DNA of 64,000 bases from an uncultured Bacteroidales bacterium. GTDB taxonomy: Bacteria; Bacteroidota; Bacteroidia; Bacteroidales; Muribaculaceae. The translations under genes were made by a program, and so were the position numbers. Position 1 is the first letter of the stretch, and each line of letters opens with the position of its first letter. The notes under the pieces are model-generated. The model searched no databases. It was given only the letters and a program-made list of their open reading frames with translations, and was not told the DNA's origin. This document shows positions 46,153-55,291 of the stretch, piece by piece. The stretch spans positions 62,001 through 126,000 of the forward strand of contig CADBDH010000002.1 in the NCBI GenBank assembly GCA_902793405.1, written 5' to 3'.

Positions 46153-46388
46153 GAGAATAAGGGAAATAATTTTCATCTGACACAAAAAAAAGAGCGAAAA
46201 CTGCTTATGATAATCCGGTTTTAGGCTCTAGGGTTATGGGTATGAGTAACAGCGGCAATGAAATCATATAAAACCTGTCGCTGTGTGGACGGAGGGCAAC
46301 GGGCATGAAGAATCAACATGAAATGGCGGTTTTTGCCAAATTCGCAAAAATATTCAAAAAAACGCTGCCTCAAATGAGAAAATAGTTG

Positions 46389-46396
46389 TACTTTTG
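46389..46396 (+). promoter_or_regulatory. Promoter -7 element for korAB
   Basis: TACTTTTG fits TAnnTTTG; it lies at the start of a longer open frame, which supports the later ATG at 46455 as the real korA start. Leader about 55 nt. Confidence 0.65.
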
Positions 46397-46454
46397 CGGC
46401 TGTTTTTATGAGGCTTACAAAAAGACAAAACTGTTTCATTATTATTTAGCTAAA

Positions 46455-48314
46455 ATGGCAGAGAAAACAGAAAAAGCAAAAGTCCAGTTCAGGCAGAGCA
46501 TCGTTGTGCGCTTTTCGGGCGACAGCGGCGATGGCATGCAGCTGGCTGGCAACATTTTCTCTAATGTGAGTGCGGGCCTAGGTGACCGCATCTCTACTTT
46601 CCCTGACTATCCCGCCGAGGTACGTGCCCCGCAGGGCTCGCTGGGCGGTGTGTCGGGTTTCCAAGTTCACATCGGCCATGGTGTTCACACGCCTGGTGAT
46701 GAATGCGACGTCCTTGTGGCCATGAACCCTGCGGCCCTCAAGGTCAATGCTCAGTTCCTGCGCAAGGGCGGTGCCGCTATCGTCGACATCGACACCTTTA
46801 CCCAGGCTGGACTCGACAAGGCACTCTACACGACCAATGAGCCTTATGAGGAGTTGAACCTCAGGGCACAGGTCATCGAGGCTCCCATCACCACGATGGT
46901 CAAGGAGGCGCTCAAGGACACGGGCATGGACCTGAAGGCCCAGCTCAAGTGCCGCAACATGTTTGCCCTGGGTCTCGTGTGCTGGTTGTTCAACCGCCCC
47001 ATGGAGGCCCCGTTGAAGTTCTTGAAGGCAAAGTTTGCCGAGAAGCCCGAAGTGTATGCTGCCAACGAACTGGTTATCAAGGGTGGCTACAACTACGGTC
47101 ACAATATTCATGCCACGGTATCGACCTACCGCATCCAGAGTGATGAGGTGCGTCCCGGTACCTATACCGACGTCAGTGGCAATAAGGCCACGGCTTGGGG
47201 TTTGATCATGGCATCCGAGATGAGTGGACGTCCCCTGTTCTTGGGTTCCTATCCCATCACCCCCGCCACCGACATCCTGCATGAGCTGGCCAAGCGCCGT
47301 GACTTGGGCGTGAAGGCCATCCAGATGGAGGATGAGATTGGTGGTATCTGCTCGGCTGTCGGTGCCGCATTTGCCGGTCACCTGGCAGTAACCACGACCT
47401 CGGGTCCTGGCCTGGCACTCAAGAGCGAGGCTCTGGGACTGGCCGTGATGGCCGAGTTGCCCCTCGTGCTCGTTGACGTGCAGCGTGGCGGTCCCTCGAC
47501 GGGCCTTCCCACCAAGACCGAGCAGACCGACCTGCAGCAGGCACTCTACGGCCGCAGTGGTGAGAGCCCCCTGGTGGTGCTCGCCGCCGCTTCGCCCACC
47601 GATTGCTTCAAGATGGCCTTCCAGGCAGCGCGCCTGGCCATCGAGCACATGACTCCCGTCATCCTGCTCACCGATGCCTTTATCGCCAACGGTTCGTCGG
47701 CATGGCGTGTCCCCGAGGAGGGTGAGTATCCCGTCATCAAGCCCAACTATGTTCCCGAGGCCCTCAAGGAAACGTGGACCCCGTTCATGCGCAATGCACT
47801 GGGCATCCGCTACTGGGCTATCCCCGGTACCAAGGGTCTGGAACACGTGGTCGGCGGTCTGGAGAAGGACTACAACCTGGGCGTCTTGAGCAACGATCCC
47901 ATCAACCATGCCCACATGGTTGAGACCCGCCGCATGAAGATTGCCAACGTGGCCAACGATATCCCCGAGCTCAAGCTCAAGGGCGACACCAGTGCCGACA
48001 CCATCATCCTGGGTTGGGGCAGTACCTATGGCCACATCCTGGATGCCGTTAACCGCTTGAACGCCGAGGGCGTGCGCATTGCGATGACCCACATCCGCTA
48101 CATCAACCCGCTGCCCAAGAACACCGCCGAGCTGTTGAGCCGCTTCAAGACGGTGATTGTCGCCGAGTTGAACACTGGCCAACTGGCCAGCTACCTGCAG
48201 AGCAAGATTCCTAACCTGAACATCTGCCACATCAACAAGGTGCAAGGCCAGCCGTTCCTGGTTCAGGAGATTGTTGACGGAGTTAAAAACATCATGATGG
48301 AGGAGGAATTGTAA
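46455..48314 (+). CDS. korA: 2-oxoacid:ferredoxin oxidoreductase, alpha-gamma fused subunit
   Basis: A protein of 619 residues from ATG 46455; a longer frame to 46386 overlaps the promoter. The N-terminal gamma domain (about 1-200; VVRFSGDSGDGMQLAGNIFSN) is fused to the pyrimidine-binding/alpha part (about 215-619), with GSYPITPATDILHELAKRRDLG and VQRGGPSTGLPTKTEQTDL. With KorB it decarboxylates 2-oxoglutarate (or a related oxoacid) to the acyl-CoA and reduces ferredoxin, as in anaerobic Bacteroidetes metabolism. The stop overlaps korB by one base. Exact oxoacid is inferred. Confidence 0.93.
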   Translation: MAEKTEKAKVQFRQSIVVRFSGDSGDGMQLAGNIFSNVSAGLGDRISTFPDYPAEVRAPQGSLGGVSGFQVHIGHGVHTPGDECDVLVAMNPAALKVNAQFLRKGGAAIVDIDTFTQAGLDKALYTTNEPYEELNLRAQVIEAPITTMVKEALKDTGMDLKAQLKCRNMFALGLVCWLFNRPMEAPLKFLKAKFAEKPEVYAANELVIKGGYNYGHNIHATVSTYRIQSDEVRPGTYTDVSGNKATAWGLIMASEMSGRPLFLGSYPITPATDILHELAKRRDLGVKAIQMEDEIGGICSAVGAAFAGHLAVTTTSGPGLALKSEALGLAVMAELPLVLVDVQRGGPSTGLPTKTEQTDLQQALYGRSGESPLVVLAAASPTDCFKMAFQAARLAIEHMTPVILLTDAFIANGSSAWRVPEEGEYPVIKPNYVPEALKETWTPFMRNALGIRYWAIPGTKGLEHVVGGLEKDYNLGVLSNDPINHAHMVETRRMKIANVANDIPELKLKGDTSADTIILGWGSTYGHILDAVNRLNAEGVRIAMTHIRYINPLPKNTAELLSRFKTVIVAELNTGQLASYLQSKIPNLNICHINKVQGQPFLVQEIVDGVKNIMMEEEL

Positions 48315-49345
48315 TGGAACAGAAGACCAATAACCAAGAGATGGCTTACAAGCCCCTGGATTACAAGAATAATCAGCCCATCCGTTGGTGCCCGGGTTGT
48401 GGAGACCATGCCGTGCTCAACGTTCTGCTCAAGTCGATGGCACAGTTGGGAATTCCCCCCGAGAAGACGGCCGTGATTTCGGGTATCGGTTGCAGCTCGC
48501 GTCTGCCTTATTACACCAAGACTTATGCCTTCCACACCATTCACGGACGTGGTGGCGCTGTGGCAACCGGTTTCAAGACCGCTAACCCCGACATGACCGT
48601 TTGGCAGGTATCGGGCGACGGTGACTGTCTGGCCATCGGTGGCAACCACTTCATCCACGAGGTGCGCCGCAACATCGACGTGAACCTGCTGTTGTTGAAC
48701 AACCGCATCTATGGCTTGACCAAGGGACAGTTCTCGCCCACGAGTGCTCGCGGCTTCAAGTCCAAATCGTCGCCTTATGGCACGGTCGAGGACCCGTTCG
48801 TGCCTGCCGAGTTGACCTTTGGCGCCCGTGGCACTTTCTTTGCCCGCAGCATGGACGTGGAACTGGGCATCAGCCAGGAAGTGATGATGGCAGCAGCCCG
48901 CCACAAGGGCTGTGCCGTAGTGGAGATCCTGCAGAACTGCATGATTTTCAACAACGGTATCCACAGCTACATCACCGACCGTGAGCATCGTGCCGACCGC
49001 ACCATCCACCTGGTGCATGGCGAGAAGATGATTTTCGGCAAGGACATGAACCGCGGCCTTGTGCAGGACGGTTTCGGCCTCAAGGCCGTGACCATCGGCG
49101 AAGACGGCTACACCATCGACGATGTGCTCGTGCATGATGCACATTGCGAGAGCAACTTCCTGCACCAGATGCTGGCCAAGATGGACGGTACCGACCTGCC
49201 CGTTGCCTTGGGCGTCATCCGTGCCGTCGAGGCTCCGACCTACGAGACCGCCGTTGCCGAGCAGGTCGAGCAGGCCAAGAAGATGCACGGCTTCACCTGC
49301 CTGCGTGACGTGATCATGGCAGGCGACACCTGGCAAGTTGAGTAA
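48314..49345 (+). CDS. korB: 2-oxoacid:ferredoxin oxidoreductase, beta subunit
   Basis: A 343-residue thiamine-diphosphate subunit. WCPGCGDHAVLN and the ThDP motif SGDGDCLAIGGNHFIHEVRRN...LLLNNRIYGLTKGQ are clear, and GIGCSSRLPYY is typical of KorB. It pairs with KorA, overlapping by one base (TAATG). The gene ends 11 bp before the converging DUF445 gene, with no evident terminator between them. Cytosolic. Confidence 0.94.
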   Translation: MEQKTNNQEMAYKPLDYKNNQPIRWCPGCGDHAVLNVLLKSMAQLGIPPEKTAVISGIGCSSRLPYYTKTYAFHTIHGRGGAVATGFKTANPDMTVWQVSGDGDCLAIGGNHFIHEVRRNIDVNLLLLNNRIYGLTKGQFSPTSARGFKSKSSPYGTVEDPFVPAELTFGARGTFFARSMDVELGISQEVMMAAARHKGCAVVEILQNCMIFNNGIHSYITDREHRADRTIHLVHGEKMIFGKDMNRGLVQDGFGLKAVTIGEDGYTIDDVLVHDAHCESNFLHQMLAKMDGTDLPVALGVIRAVEAPTYETAVAEQVEQAKKMHGFTCLRDVIMAGDTWQVE

Positions 49346-49356
49346 AGAAAAACGCT

Positions 49357-50262
49357 TTAAATCAGGGCATTGATTGTGCCCATGATGGAACCTAACAGGG
49401 CTCCGAGCCACACGATGGCGCGGAGCTCTTTTTTCATCACGTCCATGATGATGGCTTCGGCCTCGTTCATGTCCATCTCGTTGATGCGCTGTTCGATGAT
49501 GGAGCTGATGTCGATGTCTTTCAGGATGCGGGGCAGATGCTCGGTAATGATGACGCGATAGGCGCTCAGGATACCGCCCTTGATTTGGGCCACTTGCTCG
49601 TCGTGGCCTGTCATGAGTTCGCTCATCTTCATGCCCATCAGCTGCTCCGACTCGTCGGCAACGAGCCCTTCGATCATCTGCTGGGAATTGTTGTGCAGTA
49701 TCTCGTTGATGTGTTTGGCCAGCAGTTTTTCAATGGGCTGGGCCAGGCCGGCGACAAATTTGTCTGCACCAAACAGGCCCACCACGCTGTTGCGTGTCTT
49801 CTCCATGACGTGCTCGATGGCCATGTGGGCGATGCTGTCGCCCAGGCGGCTGTCCTGCAGCTTGCCGGTAATCATCTTGACAATGCCGTCGCTCACATTG
49901 CTGCGCATGGCGGTGATGTCTTCGTCGGTCAGGTAGTGGCCGGCAAATTGCTCGATGGTTTCCTCGTTGGCGCTTTGGGTCGTGACAAACTCGTCGATGG
50001 CATTGCTGATCTTGTCGAGCATGTCATTGCTCAACAGGCTCTTTTCCAGCACCTCGCGGTTCATCAGGTTCTCGCTCACCGCCTTGCCGATGGCGCCGGC
50101 GATGCGTGCTTTCTCCTTGGGGATGATACCAGGCGTGAACGGCACATGGATGCCCATGATGTACTTGGCCTGGTGGGGCCTGAACAGCATGCGTATGGCG
50201 ATATCATTGGTGATATAGCCGATGACGGCGCCCACTGCGGGCCCAATCAAGTAATGATACAT
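49357..50262 (-). CDS. DUF445 family membrane protein
   Basis: A protein of about 301 residues starting at ATG 50262 (MYHYLIGPAVGAVIGYITN). N-terminal helix, then MRMLFRPHQAKYIMGIHVPFTPGIIPKEKARIA, then a long helical middle and a C-terminal hydrophobic segment (WLGALLGSIMGTINALI). This matches the DUF445 family (YheB-like), whose function is not established. It follows the LolA-like gene, with 45 bp between them at the chosen start, or directly at the longer start. Confidence 0.85.
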   Translation of the reverse strand: MYHYLIGPAVGAVIGYITNDIAIRMLFRPHQAKYIMGIHVPFTPGIIPKEKARIAGAIGKAVSENLMNREVLEKSLLSNDMLDKISNAIDEFVTTQSANEETIEQFAGHYLTDEDITAMRSNVSDGIVKMITGKLQDSRLGDSIAHMAIEHVMEKTRNSVVGLFGADKFVAGLAQPIEKLLAKHINEILHNNSQQMIEGLVADESEQLMGMKMSELMTGHDEQVAQIKGGILSAYRVIITEHLPRILKDIDISSIIEQRINEMDMNEAEAIIMDVMKKELRAIVWLGALLGSIMGTINALI

Positions 50263-50307
50263 GGTTATCGGGTTTTTAGTCCTTGTCTTTTGGTTTGGCT
50301 GATGCAA

Positions 50308-50916
50308 CTATCTCAGGTCAACGACCTGTGTGCCGGCGGGCACCTGCGACTTGTCGAAGGTGAACGTCGATGCGGGCAGCGACTTGTGCTTGTAGTCGGT
50401 TATCTTGATGATATATACCGACTTGTCGCTCATCTCGAAGCGGGCCGTGCGCAGCAGCGACGTGTTCTCGTCGAAGTAGAGCCACAGCGTTTTGATGTTG
50501 TCTTTTTTCTTCTTGGGCGTGAGTTTTATGGCATACGTCTTGGCCGTCTTGGCCTTGGCGCGCTTCATGTTGAAGTTGGTCTTGAAGTGCTGCACGGCGG
50601 CGATGGGGTTGGTCATCTGCAGTTCGTCGGCTGTGGGCGCGGTGATGTTCACCTCGCTGGTGACGGGCGACCATGACCATTGCGTCTTGCCGTCATACCA
50701 GCATTTGGCCTCCGGAGAGATGATCCGGAATTTGTTGCCCTGCATCGACAGGGCCCCCTTGCTGGTGCCTTGCCCGGTCGTGATACTGTAGTTGGCAGTA
50801 ACGCCACCCTGGGTATTGATGGCGGCCACACACTTGTCGAGCATCGCCTGTGGCGTCTGTGCCAGTGCCACGAGGGCCACCAGTGCTGTCAAGATTGCGA
50901 TGAATATCCTTTTCAT
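50308..50916 (-). CDS. LolA-like outer-membrane lipoprotein carrier protein
   Basis: A protein of about 202 residues starting at ATG 50916 (the second Met). Signal peptide IFIAILTALVALVALAQ. Sequence such as GNKFRIISPEAKCWYDGKTQWSWSPVTSEVNI and LWLYFDENTSLLRTARFEMSDKSVYIIKI matches the unclosed beta-barrel of LolA, which shuttles lipoproteins across the periplasm. It lies between DUF445 and the ftsK terminator; its promoter must lie in or near the 9-bp-period repeat region. Confidence 0.85.
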   Translation of the reverse strand: MKRIFIAILTALVALVALAQTPQAMLDKCVAAINTQGGVTANYSITTGQGTSKGALSMQGNKFRIISPEAKCWYDGKTQWSWSPVTSEVNITAPTADELQMTNPIAAVQHFKTNFNMKRAKAKTAKTYAIKLTPKKKKDNIKTLWLYFDENTSLLRTARFEMSDKSVYIIKITDYKHKSLPASTFTFDKSQVPAGTQVVDLR

Positions 50917-50943
50917 TGTCATTGGTTTAAATTTTCATTAATC

Positions 50944-50988
50944 ATCTAGAATATCTAGACATTCTGGAATATCTAGAGCATCTAGCTT
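50944..50988. repeat. 9-bp-period repeat array, copy 2
   Basis: TCTAGA-type hexamers start at 50945, 50954, 50963 (TCTGGA variant), 50972 and 50981 (TCTAGC), exactly 9 bp apart: five units. The array occupies the gap between the ftsK terminator and the LolA-like start. A related three-unit array is at 30057-30083. Confidence 0.65.
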
Positions 50989-51026
50989 GCAAAAAGAGTG
51001 CCAACCCGGATGGTGTCGGCACTCTT
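50989..51026 (-). terminator. Terminator after ftsK
   Basis: Minus strand: AAGAGTGCC / GGCACTCTT stem (50994-51002 and 51018-51026) with a T-run on the 3' side (read as GGCACTCTTTTTGC). Confidence 0.88.
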
Positions 51027-51035
51027 GTGATGGTT

Positions 51036-53543
51036 TTAGCGTGAGAACAGCTGGTCGATGTCCATGGGGCTGACAAGCACCTGACGTGGCTTGCTGCCCT
51101 GGGCGGGACCCACGATGCCGGCGTGCTCCATCTGGTCCATCAGACGGCCGGCACGGTTGTAACCGATCTCGTAGCGGCGCTGCAGCGACGATGTGCTGGC
51201 CGTGTTGCTCATGACAACAAAGCGGACGGCCTCTTCGAACAGCGGATCCCTGTCCTTGACGTTGCCCACATTGGCATCGCTGCCGCCACCCTCGTCGTTG
51301 CCCACATATTCGGGCAGCATGTAGGGCACCTCGTGGTTGATGTCACGGTCATTGTCCTCTTGCTCCTTGATGTAGTCGCAGATGCGCACGATGTCGGGTG
51401 TATCGACAAACGGGCACTGCAAGCGGGTCACCTCGCCATCGATCTGGAACAGCATGTCGCCACGGCCGATGAGCTGCTGTGCACCACGGCGGTCGATGAT
51501 GATCTGGCTGTCGATACCCTGGGCCACGGCAAACGCGATGCGGCCAGGGAAGTTACCCTTGATAAGACCGGTGATGACCTTGGACGACGGGCGCTGCGTG
51601 GCGATAATCATGTGGATACCCACGGCACGGGCCTTCTGGGCGATGCGCACCAGCGGCGTTTCCACCTCTTTGCCGGCGGTCATAATCATGTCGCTGAACT
51701 CGTCGATGATACCCACGATGTAGGGCATGTAGGGATATTTCTTCTCGCCGTGCTCGTCGCGCACCTCGCGCAGTTCATGGCGCCACTTCTCGTTATAGTC
51801 GGTAACGTTTCGCACCTTGGTCTCCTCGAGCAGGCGGTAGCGGTCTTCCATCTCCTGCACGAGGCTGTTCAGCGTCTTGATGACGCGGTCGGTGTCGGTG
51901 ATGATGGCTTTCTCCTCGCCGGGAGCCTTGGCAAAGTAATACTTCTCCAGGTCGGCATATACGCTGAACTCCACGCGCTTGGGATCCACCAGGACGAACT
52001 TCAGTTCCGACGGACCTTTCTTGTAGAGCAGCGACGTGATGATGGCGTTCAAGCCAACAGATTTACCTTTACCGGTAGCGCCTGCCACGAGCAGGTGCGG
52101 CATCTTGGTCAGGTCGGCGATGAAGACCTCGTTGCTCACCGTGCAACCCAGGCACATGGGCAACTTGGCGCGACTCTCCTGGAAGGCCCTGGAAGCCAGC
52201 ACCTCGCGCATGGGCACGACTTGCGGGTCGCGGTTGGGCACTTCGATGCCGATGGTGCCCTTGCCGGGCATGGGCGCGATGATGCGGATGCCCAGGGCCG
52301 CCAGGCTCAAGGCGATGTCATCCTCAAGGCCGCGGATTTTGTTCACGCGCACACCGTCCTGCGGCACAATCTCAAACAGGGTAACCGTGGGACCCACGTG
52401 GACCATGATTTCCTTGATTTCGATGCCGTATTTGCTCAAGGTGTCGCGGATGCGTTCCTTGTTCTCGTCCTGCTCCTGCTTATCCACGCTGTTGGGATTC
52501 ATGCGGATGTCCTGCAGCAGGTCCAGGGTGGGGAAGCGGTAATGGCGGTACTCGCCAGTGGGGTCATGGGGATTGCTCACATCGGTGCTGACGGCGATAG
52601 GCTTGAGATGTGCGGTCTCGCCCTTGTCTGGGCTGGCAGGTGCCTTGGCACGGGGCTTGCGAATTCTGCTGCCGAAGGAGGGTTTCGCCGCTTCCTCCTC
52701 TTCGTCCTGCTTCTTGCTGTCGTTGGCGATGCGTTGTTCGCCGCCCAGGAAGGTGGACTCGCCGGGCTGGCTCACCACTTTCTCGGACTCCTCCTTGCTG
52801 CGGCTGCGTTTCTTGTCAAACTCGCGTTGCAGCTGGTGGTACAGTGCGTTGAATGTCTTGTAGGTGAGGATTCCCCACAGCAGCAAGATGACAACATTAA
52901 CCGCAAACATGCCGTACATGCCGAAGAGCCCCAGCAGCCACTTGTTGGCATAGAAGCCGAAATAGCCGCCCAAAGGGAAGAAGGTGATGGGCTTCATGAA
53001 ATAGGTCACGGCTCCCACCAGCATCGAGAACGTGAAGATGCTGAACAGGCACACGAACGTGTAAGAGAAGAAGTGGGCCTTCTTGCCCTTGCGCACCAGT
53101 CTCATGCCCAGCGTCAGGAACCACACCACAATGATGAATGCGGCGACACCAACGCCGCTCGAGATGAAGAAATCGCTTATCGACGCGCCCGCGGCGGCAC
53201 CTGCGTTGCGTATCTGTTCAGGTACCTGGGCATTCTCGATCATCGAGTAGTTGGTGATGCGGTTCTGGTCGCTCATGCCTGCCGACAGGAAGAACGACAA
53301 GAACGATATCAACAGGTAGATACCTATCAGCAACAGGATGATGCCCGTGACAAAACGCAGGCGGCCATTCTGGAAAAACGCCTTGAAACGTTGCCACTTG
53401 GTCATGCCCTTGCCGTCGATGGCTTCTTCCATCTCACGTGCCTTGCGGTACTCTTCGCTCTTCTGTACATTGGTGATATCGGGGCCGAAATAACCCTGAT
53501 TATCATTCATTTTCTTATTGTGGTTGCTTGGACTTTTGCTCAT
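51036..53543 (-). CDS. ftsK: DNA translocase FtsK/SpoIIIE
   Basis: A protein of about 835 residues. I start at ATG 53543 (MSKSPSNHN); the longer frame to 53624 lies in the leader. Four to five membrane helices occupy about 50-260, then a charged linker (about 265-340) and the motor domain with Walker A GATGKGKSVGLN and Walker B GIIDEFSDMIM. The gamma domain at the C-terminus (LQRRYEIGYNRAGRLMDQMEHAG) recognises oriented KOPS-like sequences. It pumps DNA at the division septum and links division to chromosome dimer resolution. Confidence 0.95.
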   Translation of the reverse strand: MSKSPSNHNKKMNDNQGYFGPDITNVQKSEEYRKAREMEEAIDGKGMTKWQRFKAFFQNGRLRFVTGIILLLIGIYLLISFLSFFLSAGMSDQNRITNYSMIENAQVPEQIRNAGAAAGASISDFFISSGVGVAAFIIVVWFLTLGMRLVRKGKKAHFFSYTFVCLFSIFTFSMLVGAVTYFMKPITFFPLGGYFGFYANKWLLGLFGMYGMFAVNVVILLLWGILTYKTFNALYHQLQREFDKKRSRSKEESEKVVSQPGESTFLGGEQRIANDSKKQDEEEEAAKPSFGSRIRKPRAKAPASPDKGETAHLKPIAVSTDVSNPHDPTGEYRHYRFPTLDLLQDIRMNPNSVDKQEQDENKERIRDTLSKYGIEIKEIMVHVGPTVTLFEIVPQDGVRVNKIRGLEDDIALSLAALGIRIIAPMPGKGTIGIEVPNRDPQVVPMREVLASRAFQESRAKLPMCLGCTVSNEVFIADLTKMPHLLVAGATGKGKSVGLNAIITSLLYKKGPSELKFVLVDPKRVEFSVYADLEKYYFAKAPGEEKAIITDTDRVIKTLNSLVQEMEDRYRLLEETKVRNVTDYNEKWRHELREVRDEHGEKKYPYMPYIVGIIDEFSDMIMTAGKEVETPLVRIAQKARAVGIHMIIATQRPSSKVITGLIKGNFPGRIAFAVAQGIDSQIIIDRRGAQQLIGRGDMLFQIDGEVTRLQCPFVDTPDIVRICDYIKEQEDNDRDINHEVPYMLPEYVGNDEGGGSDANVGNVKDRDPLFEEAVRFVVMSNTASTSSLQRRYEIGYNRAGRLMDQMEHAGIVGPAQGSKPRQVLVSPMDIDQLFSR

Positions 53544-53806
53544 GATGCTATCGATATAATTTGGGGGTGTAAAGTTACAAAATAAAATTGGTTTACAAAC
53601 GCAAACCAATATATTTTTTTTCAAAAATTTTTTTTACCCTGAACAGGCCTTGGTTTCGTCATCCCGATTTTTGGGGTTATTGCCCTCTGCAACACCCGTT
53701 TGCCCATATATATTATTATGTATGGTGATGCCGCTTGAGTGGCAGGCATTTTTCCTGCTACGGCACAACGGGGGCTATGGAATGAGTTCTAATTCCCAAA
53801 ACCAAC

Positions 53807-55291
53807 TTAGTCTTTCTTCCAGAAGGAGCGGGTGAAGATGACCAGGACGGTGAACAGTTCCAGACGGCCAACCATCATCTCAAAGGCCAGTACCCACTTG
53901 GCACCGGGATGCAGAGCGACCCATGAGCCTTCAGAGCCTGTCACACCGAAGCCGATGCCCACGTTGCTGATGGCCGACATCGACGTGTACATCGCGTCAA
54001 ATACCGGCAGGCCGTAGAATGTGAGGTAGAGCGCTACCACCATGATGATGAGAATGTAAACCGTAAAGAAGGTATAGACCTTGCCCACCACATGATTGGG
54101 GATGGGTTTGCCGTCGATGTGGACCGCGCGCACCGAGTTGGTGTGAAGCACGCGGTAAAACTCGTTGGAGGTATTTTTCAACAGCACGATCAGGCGGTCC
54201 ATCTTGGCACCGCCCGAGGTCGAACCTGCCATGCCGCCAAAGAACATCATTACCATGAGCACCACGGTGACAAACTCGCCGCTGTTCTCGTAGTCAAAGG
54301 TCGAGAAACCGGTCGAAGTGATGGCCGACAATGTGTCGAATGCACTATAAACGAAGCGGTCGCTGTTGGTGTCAAGGAAACCCATGTAGACCATGTAGGC
54401 AAAAATGCCCACCGTGGTGATGAGTGTTGTCATGCAATACCAGCGCAGGGTGTTGTTGTGCTTGATGCGGCTGAAGTTGCCGCGTATGGTGGCCGCAATA
54501 ATCGAGAAACTGACGCCACCAATGAACATGAAGATGATAACGACAATAAACACATAGCTCGATTGCCAATAGTCAAGGCCTATGTTCTTGGTGGAATAGC
54601 CACCGGTCGAAGTCGTCGTCATGGCATGGCACACCGCGTCGAACCAATTCATGGGCCCCAGATAAAGCAGTATTGTCAGCAAGGCGGTGAGGCCGATGTA
54701 GATGAGCCACAGGTCTTTAGCCGTCTGGCTCACGCGCGGGCGCAGGCGCTCATGGGTGATGCCGGTCACCTCGGCATTGAACAGTGCAATGCCGCCTTTC
54801 TGATTCAGCATGGGGATGACGGCAAGGGTGAACAGGATGATTCCCATGCCTCCAATCCACTGGGTCATCGCGCGCCAGAACAGCACACCGTAAGGTATCT
54901 CCTCCACATAGCGTATCACGCTGGATCCCGTCGTCGTGAATCCGGCCATGGTCTCGAAGAAGGCATCGGTCACGTTGTCGAACGTGTCGCTGAACAGATA
55001 GGGCAACATGCCGAACACCGAGAAGAACACCCAAATGATGGCGGTCAGCATCAGACCCTCGCGCTTGTGCATCGACGTGCTGTGGGGCTTGATGCCAAAA
55101 GCCATGATGGCGCCGGCGGCGGCAGTGATGGCTGTGCTGTAGATGAATGCCCGCAGTGACGTGGGCTCGTCATACCACCAGGATACAGCCAGGGGCAGCA
55201 GCATGAAGGCCGCCTCGATGAGTAGCAGCCAGCCCTGCATGCGCAGCACGATGGGGAAGTTGATATTTTGGTTTGCGCGTTTGGGCATCAC
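53807..55291 (-). CDS. trkH: TrkH family potassium uptake protein
   Basis: A 494-residue polytopic protein with the four M1-P-M2 repeats of the Trk/Ktr superfamily: TMAGFTTTGSSVI, AMTTTSTGGYST, ITSTGFSTFDYENSG and SAISNVGIGFGVTGSEGSW contain the pore loops with selectivity-filter glycines. It forms the K+ channel subunit in the cytoplasmic membrane, controlled by TrkA. Its start overlaps trkA by 4 bp. It ends a small membrane protein-dxs-trkA-trkH operon. Confidence 0.95.
   Translation of the reverse strand: MMPKRANQNINFPIVLRMQGWLLLIEAAFMLLPLAVSWWYDEPTSLRAFIYSTAITAAAGAIMAFGIKPHSTSMHKREGLMLTAIIWVFFSVFGMLPYLFSDTFDNVTDAFFETMAGFTTTGSSVIRYVEEIPYGVLFWRAMTQWIGGMGIILFTLAVIPMLNQKGGIALFNAEVTGITHERLRPRVSQTAKDLWLIYIGLTALLTILLYLGPMNWFDAVCHAMTTTSTGGYSTKNIGLDYWQSSYVFIVVIIFMFIGGVSFSIIAATIRGNFSRIKHNNTLRWYCMTTLITTVGIFAYMVYMGFLDTNSDRFVYSAFDTLSAITSTGFSTFDYENSGEFVTVVLMVMMFFGGMAGSTSGGAKMDRLIVLLKNTSNEFYRVLHTNSVRAVHIDGKPIPNHVVGKVYTFFTVYILIIMVVALYLTFYGLPVFDAMYTSMSAISNVGIGFGVTGSEGSWVALHPGAKWVLAFEMMVGRLELFTVLVIFTRSFWKKD

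Noticed and set aside
46386..46454. Longer korA start
   Set aside because: It begins at the -7 promoter element; the family N-terminus aligns with ATG 46455.
46578..48245. 555-codon open frame on the - strand
   Set aside because: Antisense shadow of korA.
51123..53585. 820-codon open frame on the + strand
   Set aside because: It lies wholly antisense to ftsK, whose motifs are clear; the translation is low-complexity, rich in His/Val/Leu/Gln, as expected of a shadow of GC-rich codons.
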